A stretch of 64,000 nucleotides of DNA from Rhizobium sp. R635 (GCF_002211285.1 NZ_LOKX01000003.1:124001-188000), one strand, 5' to 3'; counted from the stretch's first letter, positions 7,587 through 18,731 are shown. Notes: generated by a model from the letters alone, not told the origin. Made by a program: numbers and translations.

Positions 7587-9461
7587 TCAGAACTCTTCCC
7601 AGGCGCCGGGAGAAGCGGCAACGGCGGCGTTTCCTGCATGCCGCTGCGTGAAGCTCCTTGGCTCGGGGCGAGGCTGGCGAACGGGTTGAGCAGGTCTGGG
7701 CTGGCCGGCGGCAGAAGCGCCGACGGTGAACCTGCCGGCCGAGTCCTGCAGAAGGCGGCCCTGCGTGAGCAGTTCCTGGCAGGCCGCGTTGGTTTCTTCG
7801 ACCATTGCCGCGTTCTGCTGTGTCGCCTGATCCATCTGGTTGATCGCGCCGTTGATCTCCTGCAGGCCTGTCGCCTGCTCGCGATAGGACTGGACGATGG
7901 AGGCGATGCTGTCGCTGATGCGGTTGATCTGCTCCTCGATCTTCAGCAGGGCATCGCCGGTTTGGTTCACCAGTCCGACGCCGGCTGCAACCTCATCGCC
8001 CGATACATTGATCAGGTTCTTGATTTCCTTCGCGGCATTTGCCGAGCGCTGGGCGAGTTCACGCACTTCCTGGGCGACGACCGCAAAGCCCTTGCCAGCC
8101 TCGCCGGCTCGCGCGGCCTCGACGCCGGCGTTCAGCGCCAGCAGGTTGGTCTGGAAGGCGATTTCGTCGATGACGCCGATGATGCGGCCGATCTGGCTGG
8201 AAGAGGTCTGGATCCGGTCCATCGCTCCGATGGCATCACGCACCACCGTGGCCGAGACATGGGCGCTGCGCTTCGTCTCCTCGACCAGTTGCCCGGCACT
8301 TTCGGCCCTCTGCGACGATGTTCTGACCGTCGTCGTCACCTCATCGAGCGCTGCCGCGGTTTCTTCCAGTGCTGCCGCCTGCTGCTCGGTGCGTTTCGCG
8401 AGCTGATCCGCGGAGGATGCCAGCTCGCTCGAGCCGCCTTCGACCGCGACGGAAGCGGTCTTGATCTCGGTCAGCGCGGCTGCGACCGCTTCGACCATGC
8501 GGTTGAAATCCTGCCGCAATTTATCGAATTCGGGGCCGAGGTCGGCGAGGCGCGTGGAGAAGTCACCTGCGGCAAGCCGTTCCAATGCATTGGCGAGCGT
8601 GTTCATCACCAGACGCTGGGTGTTGCTCGACTCTTCCGTCAAGGATGCGTTGCGCGCCCTTTCGGCATCGAGAGAGGCGCTCTGCTCGGCAGCAGCCCGT
8701 TCCCTTTCGACCTTCACAATCGCTTCCTCACGGAAAACCTCCAGCGCCCGCGCGAGGAAGCCGATTTCGTCGCCATTTTCCCTATAGGTGACGGGAGAGG
8801 CCAGGTCGCCTTTCTGCAGGGCGCTGATTCTTCCGCTGAGGATCCTGAGCGGGCGGCCGACGAGGCTTCGCATGGCGAGAAGGAATGCGATGACGGCCAT
8901 GGTGGTGATCACCGATTGCGTGATCAGTGAAACAAAGACTTTCTGCTGGACTTCGGCAGCGATCTTCTCGACGGACCAGTTCGTCACGATGTAACCGGTG
9001 GCCTTGCCCGACTTGTCCAGCGGGAGCGGCGCGATGATCGTGACGACACCGGCCGACACTCCGCCGTCGTCGATCGTCGTCTTTTCCGGCTTGGCGCTAA
9101 GGCTCTTCTTCAAGTCGTCGGTAGCGGGTAAGCCGCCGATGCCGTCGCGTGTCCAGGTATCGACGGCGGCGAGATCCGCGTTGAAAGCGGCAAACTGCAC
9201 GAGGTCGAGCGAGGGATCGTCGCGGTAGAGCGAATAGGCCTCTCTAACGGCATTCGCCTTGCCCCATTTCACGCCGCCGGCGGCCACGGATGCGAACTGT
9301 TCCACATCCTTGGACCAGTTCGTTTTGGCGCTATCGATCAATGCCTGGGTTTCATGCATCCAGGTGTAGGCGGCGAAAGCAGAGATGCCGCAGAGATTGA
9401 CGGCGACGATGATTGCCGACAGCTTGGCTGTCAGAGGCATCGTTTTTAGAAAATGGAACAT
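7587..9461 (-). CDS. methyl-accepting chemotaxis protein
   Basis: A 624-residue transmembrane chemoreceptor. TM1 is about 13-31, the periplasmic sensor about 32-185, and TM2 about 186-208. A HAMP domain with [17 protein letters not shown] follows, then a long cytoplasmic coiled coil. The CheA/CheW-binding hairpin tip reads [20 protein letters not shown]. The last five residues, AWEEF, match the xWxxF pentapeptide that tethers CheR/CheB in some receptors; a Pro/Arg-rich linker precedes it. The ligand is unknown. A secreted Cache-like protein gene follows in the same direction. Start at ATG 9461, with ATG eight codons later as an alternative. Confidence 0.93.
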   Translation of the reverse strand: MFHFLKTMPLTAKLSAIIVAVNLCGISAFAAYTWMHETQALIDSAKTNWSKDVEQFASVAAGGVKWGKANAVREAYSLYRDDPSLDLVQFAAFNADLAAVDTWTRDGIGGLPATDDLKKSLSAKPEKTTIDDGGVSAGVVTIIAPLPLDKSGKATGYIVTNWSVEKIAAEVQQKVFVSLITQSVITTMAVIAFLLAMRSLVGRPLRILSGRISALQKGDLASPVTYRENGDEIGFLARALEVFREEAIVKVERERAAAEQSASLDAERARNASLTEESSNTQRLVMNTLANALERLAAGDFSTRLADLGPEFDKLRQDFNRMVEAVAAALTEIKTASVAVEGGSSELASSADQLAKRTEQQAAALEETAAALDEVTTTVRTSSQRAESAGQLVEETKRSAHVSATVVRDAIGAMDRIQTSSSQIGRIIGVIDEIAFQTNLLALNAGVEAARAGEAGKGFAVVAQEVRELAQRSANAAKEIKNLINVSGDEVAAGVGLVNQTGDALLKIEEQINRISDSIASIVQSYREQATGLQEINGAINQMDQATQQNAAMVEETNAACQELLTQGRLLQDSAGRFTVGASAAGQPRPAQPVRQPRPEPRSFTQRHAGNAAVAASPGAWEEF

Positions 9462-9689
9462 GCCGCGGGGCCTCGAAACGCAGCGCAGTCGGAGCTGCTC
9501 TCGACTGGCCTATCAACACGGGCATCGACGCCGGCGGTCGCAGCATGAGCACTCATGCCCATGTCCTCCTTGCAACCCAAAACGCGCAATCGCAGTCTGT
9601 ATTTTTTTTGTAAAGAAATGATAAAGTGAAAGGGCTTTGGTGCGCATTATCCTGCTCGGCTTGCCGCAGCCCCCGTTTCCTGAAATAGA

Positions 9690-10599
<910 letters not shown>

Positions 10600-10611
10600 T
10601 CAGCGTCGCAA

Positions 10612-11706
10612 TCATTGCTGCTGTGGCTGCGGGCCGGGGTTTGCCGGATTGGCAAGGTCGATCGAGCCCTGGTCGCCGGCCAGGAATTGCGGGCCGACCT
10701 GGCGGACCTTATTCTGCGCGGGGTCGTAAGGACGTTCCGGAACGGATGGCTGCTGCTGCGGCGGCGCTGCCCCGGCATCCTTCACCGGCGAATTGGTATG
10801 GATGGTGGTGATCGAACCCTGCTGCGGCGGTTGGCTCAGAGCCTGCTTGCCGCGCATCTCATTGTAGTAGGCGGTGAGATTGCAGGCGCAGGCGTTTTTT
10901 TCGCCGGGCGCGCGGTTCTTGTAGGCGAATGCGTTCTTCATGGCGCTGTAGGGCGTGCCTGTCGCTACCGAGATCATGTTCGAGGCTTCCGTGCTCCTGA
11001 CGTCGCGATAGAAGAGCTGGGTCTCGATGCCGGGGCACATCTTGGCGCAGGTTTCGGCGTCCCGGCCGAAATCGACCGACGTGGCGTTCGAACTGATCGG
11101 AAAGAAGCCGCCGTCGCAGCTGCGCACGCACATGGTACTGACGGGTGAAAGCATCTGGGCTTGCGGCAGGCCGTAACGCGGGTCGATCTCTCCTCCGCCG
11201 CCGAGCGGAATGAAGGTGTCGCCGCGCATTGCCTGCTCCTCGATGCTGGGGGCGGGATCGTTGGTGCTGCGTTCGGAGGGCGCATAGAAGTTTTCGCTGT
11301 TGCAGCCGTTGCGCTCCAGAGCGGCCATCAGTTCGCGGCGCGCGCCGTCATCGCCCTGGCCGCGCAGCTCGTCGCGGCGATCCTGGAGATAGCGGATATT
11401 GTCGATCATCCGGGCTTCGGCCTGCGAGAGCTCGGCGCAATAATCGGCATTCTCACCGCCGATCACGACCATGCTGCCCGAGGTGCAGCCGTAGCTGCGC
11501 AGATCGTTGCGAACCTTGCGCAGCTCGAGGTTCTGCTCGGCCATGGCGCTGGCATATTGGCGCGCTTCCGGCCCATTGTTGTTGCCGATCGATCGCGGCA
11601 GGTCGGCGAGGCGGCCGCGCAGGTCGTTGCAGATAGCGCTGGACTGCGCAGCGGCGGGCGATGCCAACGCAAGAAGAAGAACAAGAGACAGGTTTCGGCG
11701 TTTCAC
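10612..11706 (-). CDS. DUF2865 periplasmic protein
   Basis: 364 residues with a signal peptide (VKRRN, then LSLVLLLALASPAAAQ) and a long helical N-terminal half with paired cysteines. A DUF2865 core follows, with MCVRSCDGGFFPISSNA and CAKMCPGIETQLFYRDV, and a C-terminal Pro/Gln-rich tail ending QPQQQ. Members are exported proteins of Rhizobiales without known function; the repeated CxxxC-type pairs suggest disulfides. The start is placed at GTG 11706, which puts the basic residues of the signal peptide at the N-terminus. A GTG eight codons upstream (11730) is the alternative. Confidence 0.78.
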   Translation of the reverse strand: MKRRNLSLVLLLALASPAAAQSSAICNDLRGRLADLPRSIGNNNGPEARQYASAMAEQNLELRKVRNDLRSYGCTSGSMVVIGGENADYCAELSQAEARMIDNIRYLQDRRDELRGQGDDGARRELMAALERNGCNSENFYAPSERSTNDPAPSIEEQAMRGDTFIPLGGGGEIDPRYGLPQAQMLSPVSTMCVRSCDGGFFPISSNATSVDFGRDAETCAKMCPGIETQLFYRDVRSTEASNMISVATGTPYSAMKNAFAYKNRAPGEKNACACNLTAYYNEMRGKQALSQPPQQGSITTIHTNSPVKDAGAAPPQQQPSVPERPYDPAQNKVRQVGPQFLAGDQGSIDLANPANPGPQPQQQ

Positions 11707-11966
11707 GGCGTCGTCCCGGAATGAGCACACGGTCGAAGGATCGATGCGACGTCACTTCGCCGCGTGGTTTCTTTTAGCGTGTTTCTCTTAAGAAGCTGAG
11801 CTAAATTCTTAGCGCATTTTCGCGATTTTTTCCAGCAGATCAGGTGCGAAGTGCGTTGAGCGGCAAACTAGACCAACTAAGGTAGTCGCTTCGGACCTCA
11901 CAGCCGTGGGGTTCAAAATCTGCATGAAGACTCGCGCTGACGACGATTCGTCGCTATATCTAGTTT

Positions 11967-12167
11967 ATGACGAAGGCAGAGCTCAAACAGGAACCGACCG
12001 GTAAGTGGGTTGTTCGCGATCCGCGCAGCGGTCGCTTTGTCGAGGTGCGCGGTGCTGATTCCATGAAGTCTTCGCAACTGCCTCTGAAAAAGGGCGTTGA
12101 CCTTACGAAGCCCATTGCCAAGCAAGTCCTCAAAGGTGGCTCCTCCAAGCTGCACAAACCCTTCTAA
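11967..12167 (+). CDS. putative antitoxin of PIN-type TA pair
   Basis: A 66-residue basic protein starting MTKAELKQEPTGKWVVRDPRSG and ending GGSSKLHKPF. I recognise no AbrB, Phd or ribbon-helix-helix signature, so the label rests on position. It sits 11 bases upstream of a PIN-domain gene in the same direction, has the size expected of a VapB-type antitoxin, and both genes are AT-richer than their neighbours. Such small unclassified partners commonly precede PIN toxins in rhizobia. Start at ATG 11967 after an AT-rich stretch with no strong Shine-Dalgarno. If the assignment is right, it neutralises the PIN RNase and probably represses the operon. Confidence 0.6.
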   Translation: MTKAELKQEPTGKWVVRDPRSGRFVEVRGADSMKSSQLPLKKGVDLTKPIAKQVLKGGSSKLHKPF

Positions 12168-12178
12168 CGAGCTGATCC

Positions 12179-12610
12179 TTGCCGGGAGCGCTGCTAGATA
12201 CTCATACGCTCTACTGGCTTGTGACGGCCGTAGACACGCTGTCGGAAGAGGCTCTTATCGCTATCGCCGCCAACCAAGCTGCAGGCACGCTTTATGTGTC
12301 ACCGATTACAGCCTGGGAATTAACAATCGCCTCGCGCAAACCGGCACATAAAGATCCGCCAAACCTCGGGGCCAAGTCGCCGTCTGGTTGGTTTTCGGAA
12401 GCGGTAGCAGTTACCGGGGCGAAAATTGTTCCAATCAAAACGCGGATTGCCTGCGAGGCCGCGGCTGTGGTGGCGGATACGGGACATAAGGACCCGGGAG
12501 ACTGCTACCTGATCGCCACCGCACGAATAAAGAAAGTGCCGATCATCACGCGCGATGCTGTCATGTTGAACCTTGCCTCGCCCGAATATCTCGAAGTCAT
12601 CGTGTGCTGA
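12179..12610 (+). CDS. PIN-domain toxin, VapC-like
   Basis: 143 residues forming a PIN-type ribonuclease. The acidic metal-binding residues are in place: D7 in LLDTHTLYWL, E47 in SPITAWELTIA, D105 and D108 in HKDPGDCYLIATA, and D126 in IITRD. VapC toxins of this type cleave tRNA or rRNA; the target here is unknown. The reading frame begins with TTG at 12179, 11 bases after the upstream antitoxin-like gene, and no ATG or GTG fits. Weak initiation may keep toxin levels below antitoxin. The pair lies between two core genes and looks like a small inserted module. Confidence 0.82.
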   Translation: MPGALLDTHTLYWLVTAVDTLSEEALIAIAANQAAGTLYVSPITAWELTIASRKPAHKDPPNLGAKSPSGWFSEAVAVTGAKIVPIKTRIACEAAAVVADTGHKDPGDCYLIATARIKKVPIITRDAVMLNLASPEYLEVIVC

Positions 12611-12611
12611 A

Positions 12612-12656
12612 GGATACGGCACCCACCGTATCACGCAGCCGGCTTACGCCGGCTGC
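12612..12656. terminator. tandem hairpins between convergent genes
   Basis: Two perfect stems lie side by side: GATACGG/CCGTATC (12613-12631) and GCAGCCGGC/GCCGGCTGC with a TTAC loop (12635-12656). The second spans the malic enzyme stop codon. No long U tract follows on either strand, so termination efficiency is uncertain, though they sit exactly where vapC-like and malic enzyme transcription meet. Confidence 0.45.
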
Positions 12657-14956
12657 GAGGCCTCGACGACGGCCAATGCCGCCATATTGACGACGCCGCG
12701 GGACGTCACCGAGGGGGCGAGGATGTGGGCGGGCATGGCAGCGCCGAGCAGGATCGGGCCGACATGCAGGCCGTCGGTCATCGACTTCACCACGCCGAGC
12801 GTGATGTTGGCGGCATCGAGGTTCGGGAAGACGAGGAGGTTCGCCTCGTCATGCAGCGTCGTGTGCGGCATGACGCGCTTGCGCAGTGCTTCGGTGATGG
12901 CGCTTTCGCCGTGCATTTCACCATCGACTTCGAGATCCGGGGCGGCGTCGCGCACGAGCTGCAGGGCGTTGCGCATCTTCGTCGCGCTTTCGGACTCGCG
13001 CGAGCCGAAGTTGGAATGCGACACGAGAGCAGCGCGCGGCGTGATGCCGAAGCGGCGGATTTCCTCGGCTGCCATGACGGTCGCCTCGGCGATCTCTTCG
13101 GCGCTCGGATTGAAGGTGACGTAGGTGTCGGTGAAGAAGGTTGCGCCGCGCTGCGAGATCATCAGGCTCAGCGCCGAGAAATCGCGGACATCCTTGCGCT
13201 TGCCGATGATTTGGCGCACGTCGCGCAGGTGCTTTTCATAACGGCCTTCGAGGCCGCAGATCAGCGCATCGGCCTCGCCGCGCCGCAGCGCCAGCGCACC
13301 GATCACGGTCGTGTTGGTGCGCACGATGGTGCGGGCCGCTTCCGGGATGACGCCACGGCGGCCAACGAGCGAGAAATAGAGATCGACATATTCGCGGAAG
13401 CGCGGATCGTCTTCCGGATTGATGACCTCGAAATCCTGCAGCGGGCGGATGCGCAGGCCATAACGCTTGAGACGCGTCTCGATGACCTGCGGGCGGCCGA
13501 TCAGGATCGGTTTGGCCAAGCCTTCCTCGAGCAGTACCTGGGCGGCGCGCAGCACGCGCTCATCCTCGCCTTCGGAGAAGATGACGCGCTTGCGCTCGGC
13601 CGTCTTTGCCGCGGTGAAGATCGGCTTCATGACGAAGCCGGAGCGGAAGACGAAACGGTTCAGCTGGTCGAGATAGGCATCGAAATCCTGGATCGGGCGG
13701 CGCGCGACGCCGCCTTGTTCGGCGGCTTTGGCGACAGCAGGCGCGATGCGCAGGATGAGGCGCGGATCGAAGGGCGAGGGGATGAGGTAGTCCGGGCCGA
13801 AGACCGGGGTCTCGCCGGAATAGGCGCGGGCGGCGACATCGGAGGGCTCTTCGCGGGCAAGGGCTGCGATGGCGCGCACGGCCGCCATCTTCATTTCCTC
13901 GTTGATCGTCTCGGCGCCGCAATCGAGCGCGCCGCGGAAGATATAGGGGAAGCAGAGGACGTTGTTGACCTGGTTGGCGAAATCCGAGCGGCCGGTGCAG
14001 ATCATCGCATCGGGGCGGGCGGCGCGGGCGAGATCCGGCATGATCTCGGGCGTCGGATTGGCGAGCGCCATGATAAGCGGCTTATCGGCCATCTGCGCCA
14101 AGAGCTCCGGCTTCAGGACGCCGGCGGCCGAGAGACCGAGGAAGACATCGGCGCCGCCGATGTTTTCGGCGAGCGTGCGGGTATCGCTCTTCTGGGCATA
14201 GACGGACTTCCACTCGTCCATCAGCTCGGTGCGGCCCTCATAGACGAGGCCTTCGATATCGTGGACCCAGATGTTTTCGCGTTTGGCGCCGAGCGTCACC
14301 AATAGGTTGAGGCAGGCAAGGGCGGCGGCACCGGCGCCGGAGGCGACGATCTTGACGCTGTCGATGGCCTTGCCGGCGAGTTCCAGACCGTTCAGGATGG
14401 CTGCGGCGACGATGATCGCCGTGCCGTGCTGGTCGTCGTGGAAGACGGGGATTTTCATCTTCTCGCGCAGGCGACGCTCGACCTCGAAACATTCCGGCGC
14501 CTTGATGTCTTCGAGGTTGATGCCGCCGAAGGTCGGCTCCAGCGAGGAAACGGTCGAGACCATCTGTTCGACGCTCGCGGCGTCGATCTCGATGTCGAAA
14601 ACGTCGATGCCGGCGAATTTCTTGAAGAGCACGGCCTTGCCCTCCATGACCGGCTTCGACGCCAGCGGGCCGATGTTGCCGAGGCCGAGAACGGCGGTGC
14701 CATTGGAAATCACGGCGACGAGATTGGCGCGCGAGGTATATTCGGCCGCCATTTCCGGGTTGTCGCGGATGGCAAGGCAGGGGGCGGCGACACCGGGCGA
14801 ATAGGCGAGCGCGAGGTCGCGCTGGTTGCCGAGCGGCTTGGTCGCCTGGATTTCCAGCTTGCCGGGGCGGGGATAGCGATGGAAGAAGAGCGCCTGCTCG
14901 TCGAGATCGCCGCCCGGCAGGTTCTTGTCCGTCTTGGATTTATCCTGGTGATCCAT
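12644..14956 (-). CDS. malic enzyme with C-terminal phosphotransacetylase-like domain
   Basis: A 770-residue fusion. Residues about 1-430 form malic enzyme (malate to pyruvate plus CO2, NAD(P)H), with [28 protein letters not shown], the metal-site segment [10 protein letters not shown] and the Rossmann motif SGAGAAALA. Residues about 440-770 resemble phosphotransacetylase ([28 protein letters not shown]), a domain usually regulatory rather than catalytic in this family. Rhizobia have two such enzymes: NAD-dependent Dme, needed for dicarboxylate use in nodules, and NADP-dependent Tme. The 770-residue length agrees with what I remember for Dme, but cofactor choice is not proven. The start at 14956 has GGAGG upstream. 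Confidence 0.93.
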   Translation of the reverse strand: MDHQDKSKTDKNLPGGDLDEQALFFHRYPRPGKLEIQATKPLGNQRDLALAYSPGVAAPCLAIRDNPEMAAEYTSRANLVAVISNGTAVLGLGNIGPLASKPVMEGKAVLFKKFAGIDVFDIEIDAASVEQMVSTVSSLEPTFGGINLEDIKAPECFEVERRLREKMKIPVFHDDQHGTAIIVAAAILNGLELAGKAIDSVKIVASGAGAAALACLNLLVTLGAKRENIWVHDIEGLVYEGRTELMDEWKSVYAQKSDTRTLAENIGGADVFLGLSAAGVLKPELLAQMADKPLIMALANPTPEIMPDLARAARPDAMICTGRSDFANQVNNVLCFPYIFRGALDCGAETINEEMKMAAVRAIAALAREEPSDVAARAYSGETPVFGPDYLIPSPFDPRLILRIAPAVAKAAEQGGVARRPIQDFDAYLDQLNRFVFRSGFVMKPIFTAAKTAERKRVIFSEGEDERVLRAAQVLLEEGLAKPILIGRPQVIETRLKRYGLRIRPLQDFEVINPEDDPRFREYVDLYFSLVGRRGVIPEAARTIVRTNTTVIGALALRRGEADALICGLEGRYEKHLRDVRQIIGKRKDVRDFSALSLMISQRGATFFTDTYVTFNPSAEEIAEATVMAAEEIRRFGITPRAALVSHSNFGSRESESATKMRNALQLVRDAAPDLEVDGEMHGESAITEALRKRVMPHTTLHDEANLLVFPNLDAANITLGVVKSMTDGLHVGPILLGAAMPAHILAPSVTSRGVVNMAALAVVEASQPA

Positions 14957-15198
14957 TGCCGCCTCCGTGCACGTCTTTTTCTGGAGTTCCCTCCATACAT
15001 CAATCGGATACGGGCGACAGTATGGAAATGAGGACTGGGAGAAGTTTTCGTGGAGAGGGCATGCCACACGGCGTTGCGGGTAGGCATGAGGTACCGTCAT
15101 CGCCGGTACTAATCCTTTTGGAAAACTTGTTTGACGCTCCTCGCAAGCGCAAGATGCGGGCCGCGACGGTGCGGGGCGCCGGTCGTATGGAGGAAATC

Positions 15199-16638
15199 AT
15201 GGACAATTTGAACCTGACGACCCTGCAACGGGGTCAGACGATGGTCAATGACGTGGCCATGGATGCTTTTGCCGCCGGCTTTCGCGGCAGTCTCCTGACC
15301 AGCAAGGACATGGATTACAACGAGGCGCGGGCGATCTGGAACGCGATGATCGATCGCCAGCCGGGCCTGATTGCGCGTTGCGCGGGGGCGGCTGATGTCA
15401 TGCGCTCGGTGCGTTTTGCGCGCGATAACAATCTGCTCGTTTCGGTGCGCGGCGGCGGGCACGGCATTGCCGGCAACGCCGTCTGCGAGGGTGGTGTCGT
15501 CATCGATCTGTCGCCGATGAAATCGGTGCGGGTAGATCCCGAGATGCGCCGCGCCAGGATCGAGCCCGGCGCCACGCTCGGCGACGTCGACAAGGAAACG
15601 CAGGCCTTCGGGCTGGTACTGCCGACCGGCATCAATTCCACGACCGGCATTGCCGGCCTGACGCTCGGCGGCGGTTTCGGCTGGTTGACCCGCAAATTCG
15701 GGCTGACGCTCGACAATCTGATTTCGGTTGACGTAGTGACGGCCGATGGTGAGCTGGTCAAGGCGAGCGAGACGGAAAGGCCGGACCTCTTCTGGGCGCT
15801 GCGCGGCGGCGGCGGCAATTTCGGTGTCGTGACGTCCTTTGAATTCCAGCTCAACCCGCTCCATCCCGAGGTGTTCGCGGGGCTGGTCGTGCATCCCTTT
15901 GCCGATGCGGAAAAGGTGCTGAGGGAATATCGGCAGGCGCTGGAAGCCGCACCTGACGAGCTGACCTGCTGGGTGGTGATGCGCCAGGCGCCGCCGCTGC
16001 CGTTCCTGCCGGCCGAATGGCACGGCAAGGAGATCGTGGTGCTCGCCATGTGCTATTGCGGAGACATGGCGGCGGGTGAAAAGGCCGCTGCCAGATTGCG
16101 CGGGATCGGAAAGCCGATTGCCGACATCGTCGGCCCGATGCCGTTCATCGGCTGGCAGCAGGCTTTCGACCCGCTTCTGACACCCGGCGCGCGCAATTAC
16201 TGGAAGAGCCAGGATTTCGCCTCGCTCTCCGATGCGGCGATCGAGATTCTCCTCAATGCGGTGCGGAAACTGCCGGGGCCGGAATGCGAAATATTCATCG
16301 GCCATGTCGGCGGGGCCGCCGGCCGGGTTCCGACTGAAGCGACCGCCTTTCCGCAGCGCAGCTCGCATTTCGTCATGAACGTGCATGCGCGCTGGCGCGA
16401 GACCGGGATGGACGCAAGCTGCATCGGCTGGGCGCGAGAGCTCTTCGAGGCAACCAAGCCGCATGCCGTGGGCACTGCCTATATCAACTTCATGCCGGAG
16501 GATGAGACCGATCGCGTCGAAATGGCTTACGGCGCCAATTACGCCCGGCTTGCCGAAATCAAACTGCGCTACGATCCGAACAATCTGTTTCGGATGAACC
16601 AGAACGTGAAGCCGATGGCGGCGGTGCGGGCTGCTTGA
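15199..16638 (+). CDS. FAD-binding oxidoreductase, berberine-bridge-enzyme type
   Basis: A 479-residue oxidase of the PCMH/BBE family. The FAD domain shows RGGGHGIAGNAV with H88 at the position of the 8-alpha-histidyl flavin link, and GLTLGGGFGWLTRKFGLTLDNL. The C-terminal BBE segment YGANYARLAEIKLRYDPNNLFRMNQN is intact. The second covalent site, a cysteine in bicovalent members, is Ile in LPTGINSTTGIAG, so a single covalent bond is predicted. Substrates in the family are sugars, alcohols or alkaloid-like compounds; none can be chosen here. GGAGG precedes the ATG at 15199. There is no signal peptide, so it is cytosolic. Confidence 0.85.
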   Translation: MDNLNLTTLQRGQTMVNDVAMDAFAAGFRGSLLTSKDMDYNEARAIWNAMIDRQPGLIARCAGAADVMRSVRFARDNNLLVSVRGGGHGIAGNAVCEGGVVIDLSPMKSVRVDPEMRRARIEPGATLGDVDKETQAFGLVLPTGINSTTGIAGLTLGGGFGWLTRKFGLTLDNLISVDVVTADGELVKASETERPDLFWALRGGGGNFGVVTSFEFQLNPLHPEVFAGLVVHPFADAEKVLREYRQALEAAPDELTCWVVMRQAPPLPFLPAEWHGKEIVVLAMCYCGDMAAGEKAAARLRGIGKPIADIVGPMPFIGWQQAFDPLLTPGARNYWKSQDFASLSDAAIEILLNAVRKLPGPECEIFIGHVGGAAGRVPTEATAFPQRSSHFVMNVHARWRETGMDASCIGWARELFEATKPHAVGTAYINFMPEDETDRVEMAYGANYARLAEIKLRYDPNNLFRMNQNVKPMAAVRAA

Positions 16639-16684
16639 AGAGATGAAGCGTTCAATAGAAGACACCGCCCCAAACCCGTCCTCC

Positions 16685-16801
16685 AGACCCCCACAAGGGG
16701 GAGGGACTTAACTTGTCGCACCGGCTTTCTAAATCTTCGACATTTCGGGAGGAGCGAGGCGGTGCCCCGGGGTAGTCCCTCCCCCTTGTGGGGAGGGGTC
16801 T
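16685..16801. repeat. palindromic intergenic repeat
   Basis: Inverted arms 16685-16708 and 16774-16801 share the sequence ending CCCACAAGGGGGAGGGACT, separated by about 65 bases. An outer CACCGC/GCGGTG pair (16664-16669, 16759-16764) extends the structure. The right arm overlaps the stop codon of the phosphatase gene, so it may also end transcription from both sides. The core CCCACAAGGGGGAG recurs in the repeat at 48759-48932, which marks it as a dispersed family. Confidence 0.8.
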
Positions 16802-17549
16802 ATATACCGGCCTTCGGCGTAATCGTCACATCAGCGCCATAAGCATCGCGCAACTGGCTTTCCTGGCCGGGCTGCCGGTCGGTGGCCTGGTGGAGCAGGG
16901 TCGTGCCGTAGCCTTGCGAGCGCGTTCCCTCGATCAGCGTGATGTCGGCATTTCCGGGATTGTCGGAGCGCTCGAACCATTCGACGGAGTGGTGCAGGAA
17001 ATTCATTTCGAGCGCCCGGTTGGTGACGCCATGGCCGACGATTGCGACGTTGTGGTCACCGTTTTCGGCTTCGTGCATGACGGTCTGGAGGAACAGGCGC
17101 ACGCGCTGCGCCACATCCGCCCGGCTTTCGCCATCCGGCGGGCGCGCATAAAACTTGCCGCTGTTGTTGCGCAATCTCGCCCATTTTTCGAATTCCTCGG
17201 GGAATTTCTGCTTCTGCTCGGCATGGTCGTAGATTTCGGTGAAGAGGCCGAAATCCTGCTCGCGCAGCAGATAATCCTCCCTGACATCGCCGACGAAGCT
17301 CTTCGGCAGCGCTTCGAGCAGCGCATCCTTGCTCTGCCGCGTCCTCAGAAACGGCGAATACCAGATGTGCAGCCTCGGGAACCCCTGGCTCGGCAATCCC
17401 TGCAGGTATGAGGCGATGACGCTGCCCGCCTCCGCTGCCTGACGATAGCCCCACTCCGTCAGCGGTACATTGTGATCGCCGAATTGGCGATAGGCCCGTT
17501 CGTTGATGTTGCCGAGAGATTCGCCGTGGCGAACGAGAAAGAGACGCAT
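16800..17549 (-). CDS. histidine phosphatase family protein
   Basis: A 249-residue cytosolic phosphatase of the phosphoglycerate mutase superfamily. The catalytic motif is LVRHGES with nucleophile H8, and the second histidine lies in VAIVGHGVTNRALEM. An internal insertion (EQDFGLFTEIYDHAEQKQKFPEEFEKW) resembles proteins acting on bulky phosphoesters, but no substrate can be named. The start at ATG 17549 places the RHG motif six residues in, as usual; upstream codons in the same frame are not conserved-looking. The gene ends in a palindromic repeat and diverges from the metallophosphoesterase gene. Confidence 0.85.
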   Translation of the reverse strand: MRLFLVRHGESLGNINERAYRQFGDHNVPLTEWGYRQAAEAGSVIASYLQGLPSQGFPRLHIWYSPFLRTRQSKDALLEALPKSFVGDVREDYLLREQDFGLFTEIYDHAEQKQKFPEEFEKWARLRNNSGKFYARPPDGESRADVAQRVRLFLQTVMHEAENGDHNVAIVGHGVTNRALEMNFLHHSVEWFERSDNPGNADITLIEGTRSQGYGTTLLHQATDRQPGQESQLRDAYGADVTITPKAGI

Positions 17550-17718
17550 CGGCCATCCCGCTTTGTCGGATATGGAATCGCCGGCATCATGAACGCGCTC
17601 CCTGCACAGGGCAACATGCGGATGCGGATCATCGCGCCCGCGCGCAATGAACGGGTTTGCAGGGCTTTTCCCCAGCTTGTCATCTTCCTGAAACACGAGT
17701 CTGGTTTTGGAAGGCTAG

Positions 17719-18567
17719 ATGAAAGATGGGGCACGAGCATTGTTCGTGACAGACATGATGGAACCCAGACATTTCCGCACGCTCTTCATTTCCGATGTCC
17801 ATCTTGGCTCAAAGGCCGCGAAGGCTGATTTCCTGCTGGATTTCCTGCGCTACCACGAAGCCGATACGATCGTGCTCGTTGGCGACATCGTCGACGGCTG
17901 GCGGCTGAAGCGCAGCTGGTATTGGCCGCAGGTCTGCAACGACGTCGTCCAGAAACTGCTGCGCAAGGCGCGCAAGGGGACACGCGTCGTCTACATTCCC
18001 GGCAATCACGACGAATTCCTGCGCGACTTCCCGGGCATGCATTTCGGCGGCATCGAAGTCGTCGAGCGCATGATGCATGACGGCGCTGACGGCAAGAAAT
18101 ACCTGATCCTGCACGGCGACGAATTCGACGTCGTCGTTCGCAACGCCCGCTTGCTCGCCTATCTCGGCGACTGGGCTTACGATACGGCGATCCGCATCAA
18201 CATCCTTCTGGCGGCCGTGCGCCGCCGTCTCGGCATGCCCTACTGGTCGTTTTCGGCCTGGGCGAAGCTGCAGGTCAAGCATGCGGTCAATTTCATCGGC
18301 GAATTCGAGCGCGTCGTGGCCGAAGAGGCCCGCAAGAGCGGCGCCGACGGCGTGATCTGCGGCCATATCCATCACGCCGTCATCCAGGACATGGAAGGCA
18401 TCCGCTACATCAACACCGGCGATTGGGTGGAAAGCTGCACGGCAGTGGCCGAGCATGAGGACGGCACCTTCGAACTGATCACCTGGCGGACGCTCGCCAG
18501 CGCCGTGCCGGCGCTTACCGCCATCGAGATGCACGGCGAAGGCGAACTGGCCCCGCAGGCTGCTTGA
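17719..18567 (+). CDS. metallophosphoesterase, UDP-2,3-diacylglucosamine hydrolase-like
   Basis: 282 residues of the calcineurin-like phosphoesterase fold. Metal-binding motifs appear in order: SDVHLG (D26, H28), GDIVDGW (D56), GNHDEF (N96, H97), HGDEFD and GHIHHA. The pattern is close to LpxH, which removes UMP from UDP-2,3-diacylglucosamine in lipid A synthesis, and to relatives that lack this activity. Many alphaproteobacteria use LpxI instead, so an LpxH role is uncertain. ATG 17719 has GGAAGG four bases upstream; ATG 17755 or 17758 is an alternative and would better match LpxH length. Confidence 0.82.
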   Translation: MKDGARALFVTDMMEPRHFRTLFISDVHLGSKAAKADFLLDFLRYHEADTIVLVGDIVDGWRLKRSWYWPQVCNDVVQKLLRKARKGTRVVYIPGNHDEFLRDFPGMHFGGIEVVERMMHDGADGKKYLILHGDEFDVVVRNARLLAYLGDWAYDTAIRINILLAAVRRRLGMPYWSFSAWAKLQVKHAVNFIGEFERVVAEEARKSGADGVICGHIHHAVIQDMEGIRYINTGDWVESCTAVAEHEDGTFELITWRTLASAVPALTAIEMHGEGELAPQAA

Positions 18568-18731
18568 TTTTGGTGTCGCCGCATTCGCGGCGGCTCTCGA
18601 GTAATTTAGCCGTTACCGCGCGGTGACAGGCCCTATTTATTTTCTAAAACGTTTCAGGACGGCTATTTCTCGCAATAGTCGCCCTCCGGGTGGTGTGTTA
18701 GGACAAGGTCAAGTTTCCTTCAGGTCCACCC

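Noticed and set aside
11870..11945. tRNA-like text (GGGGTTCAAAATC) upstream of the TA pair
   Set aside because: Only the T-loop-like part is suggestive. No acceptor stem, anticodon arm or CCA end can be folded.
12725..14305. A 526-codon plus-strand frame opposite the malic enzyme
   Set aside because: It lies fully within a confident conserved enzyme gene on the other strand and encodes biased, domain-free sequence typical of high-GC antisense frames.
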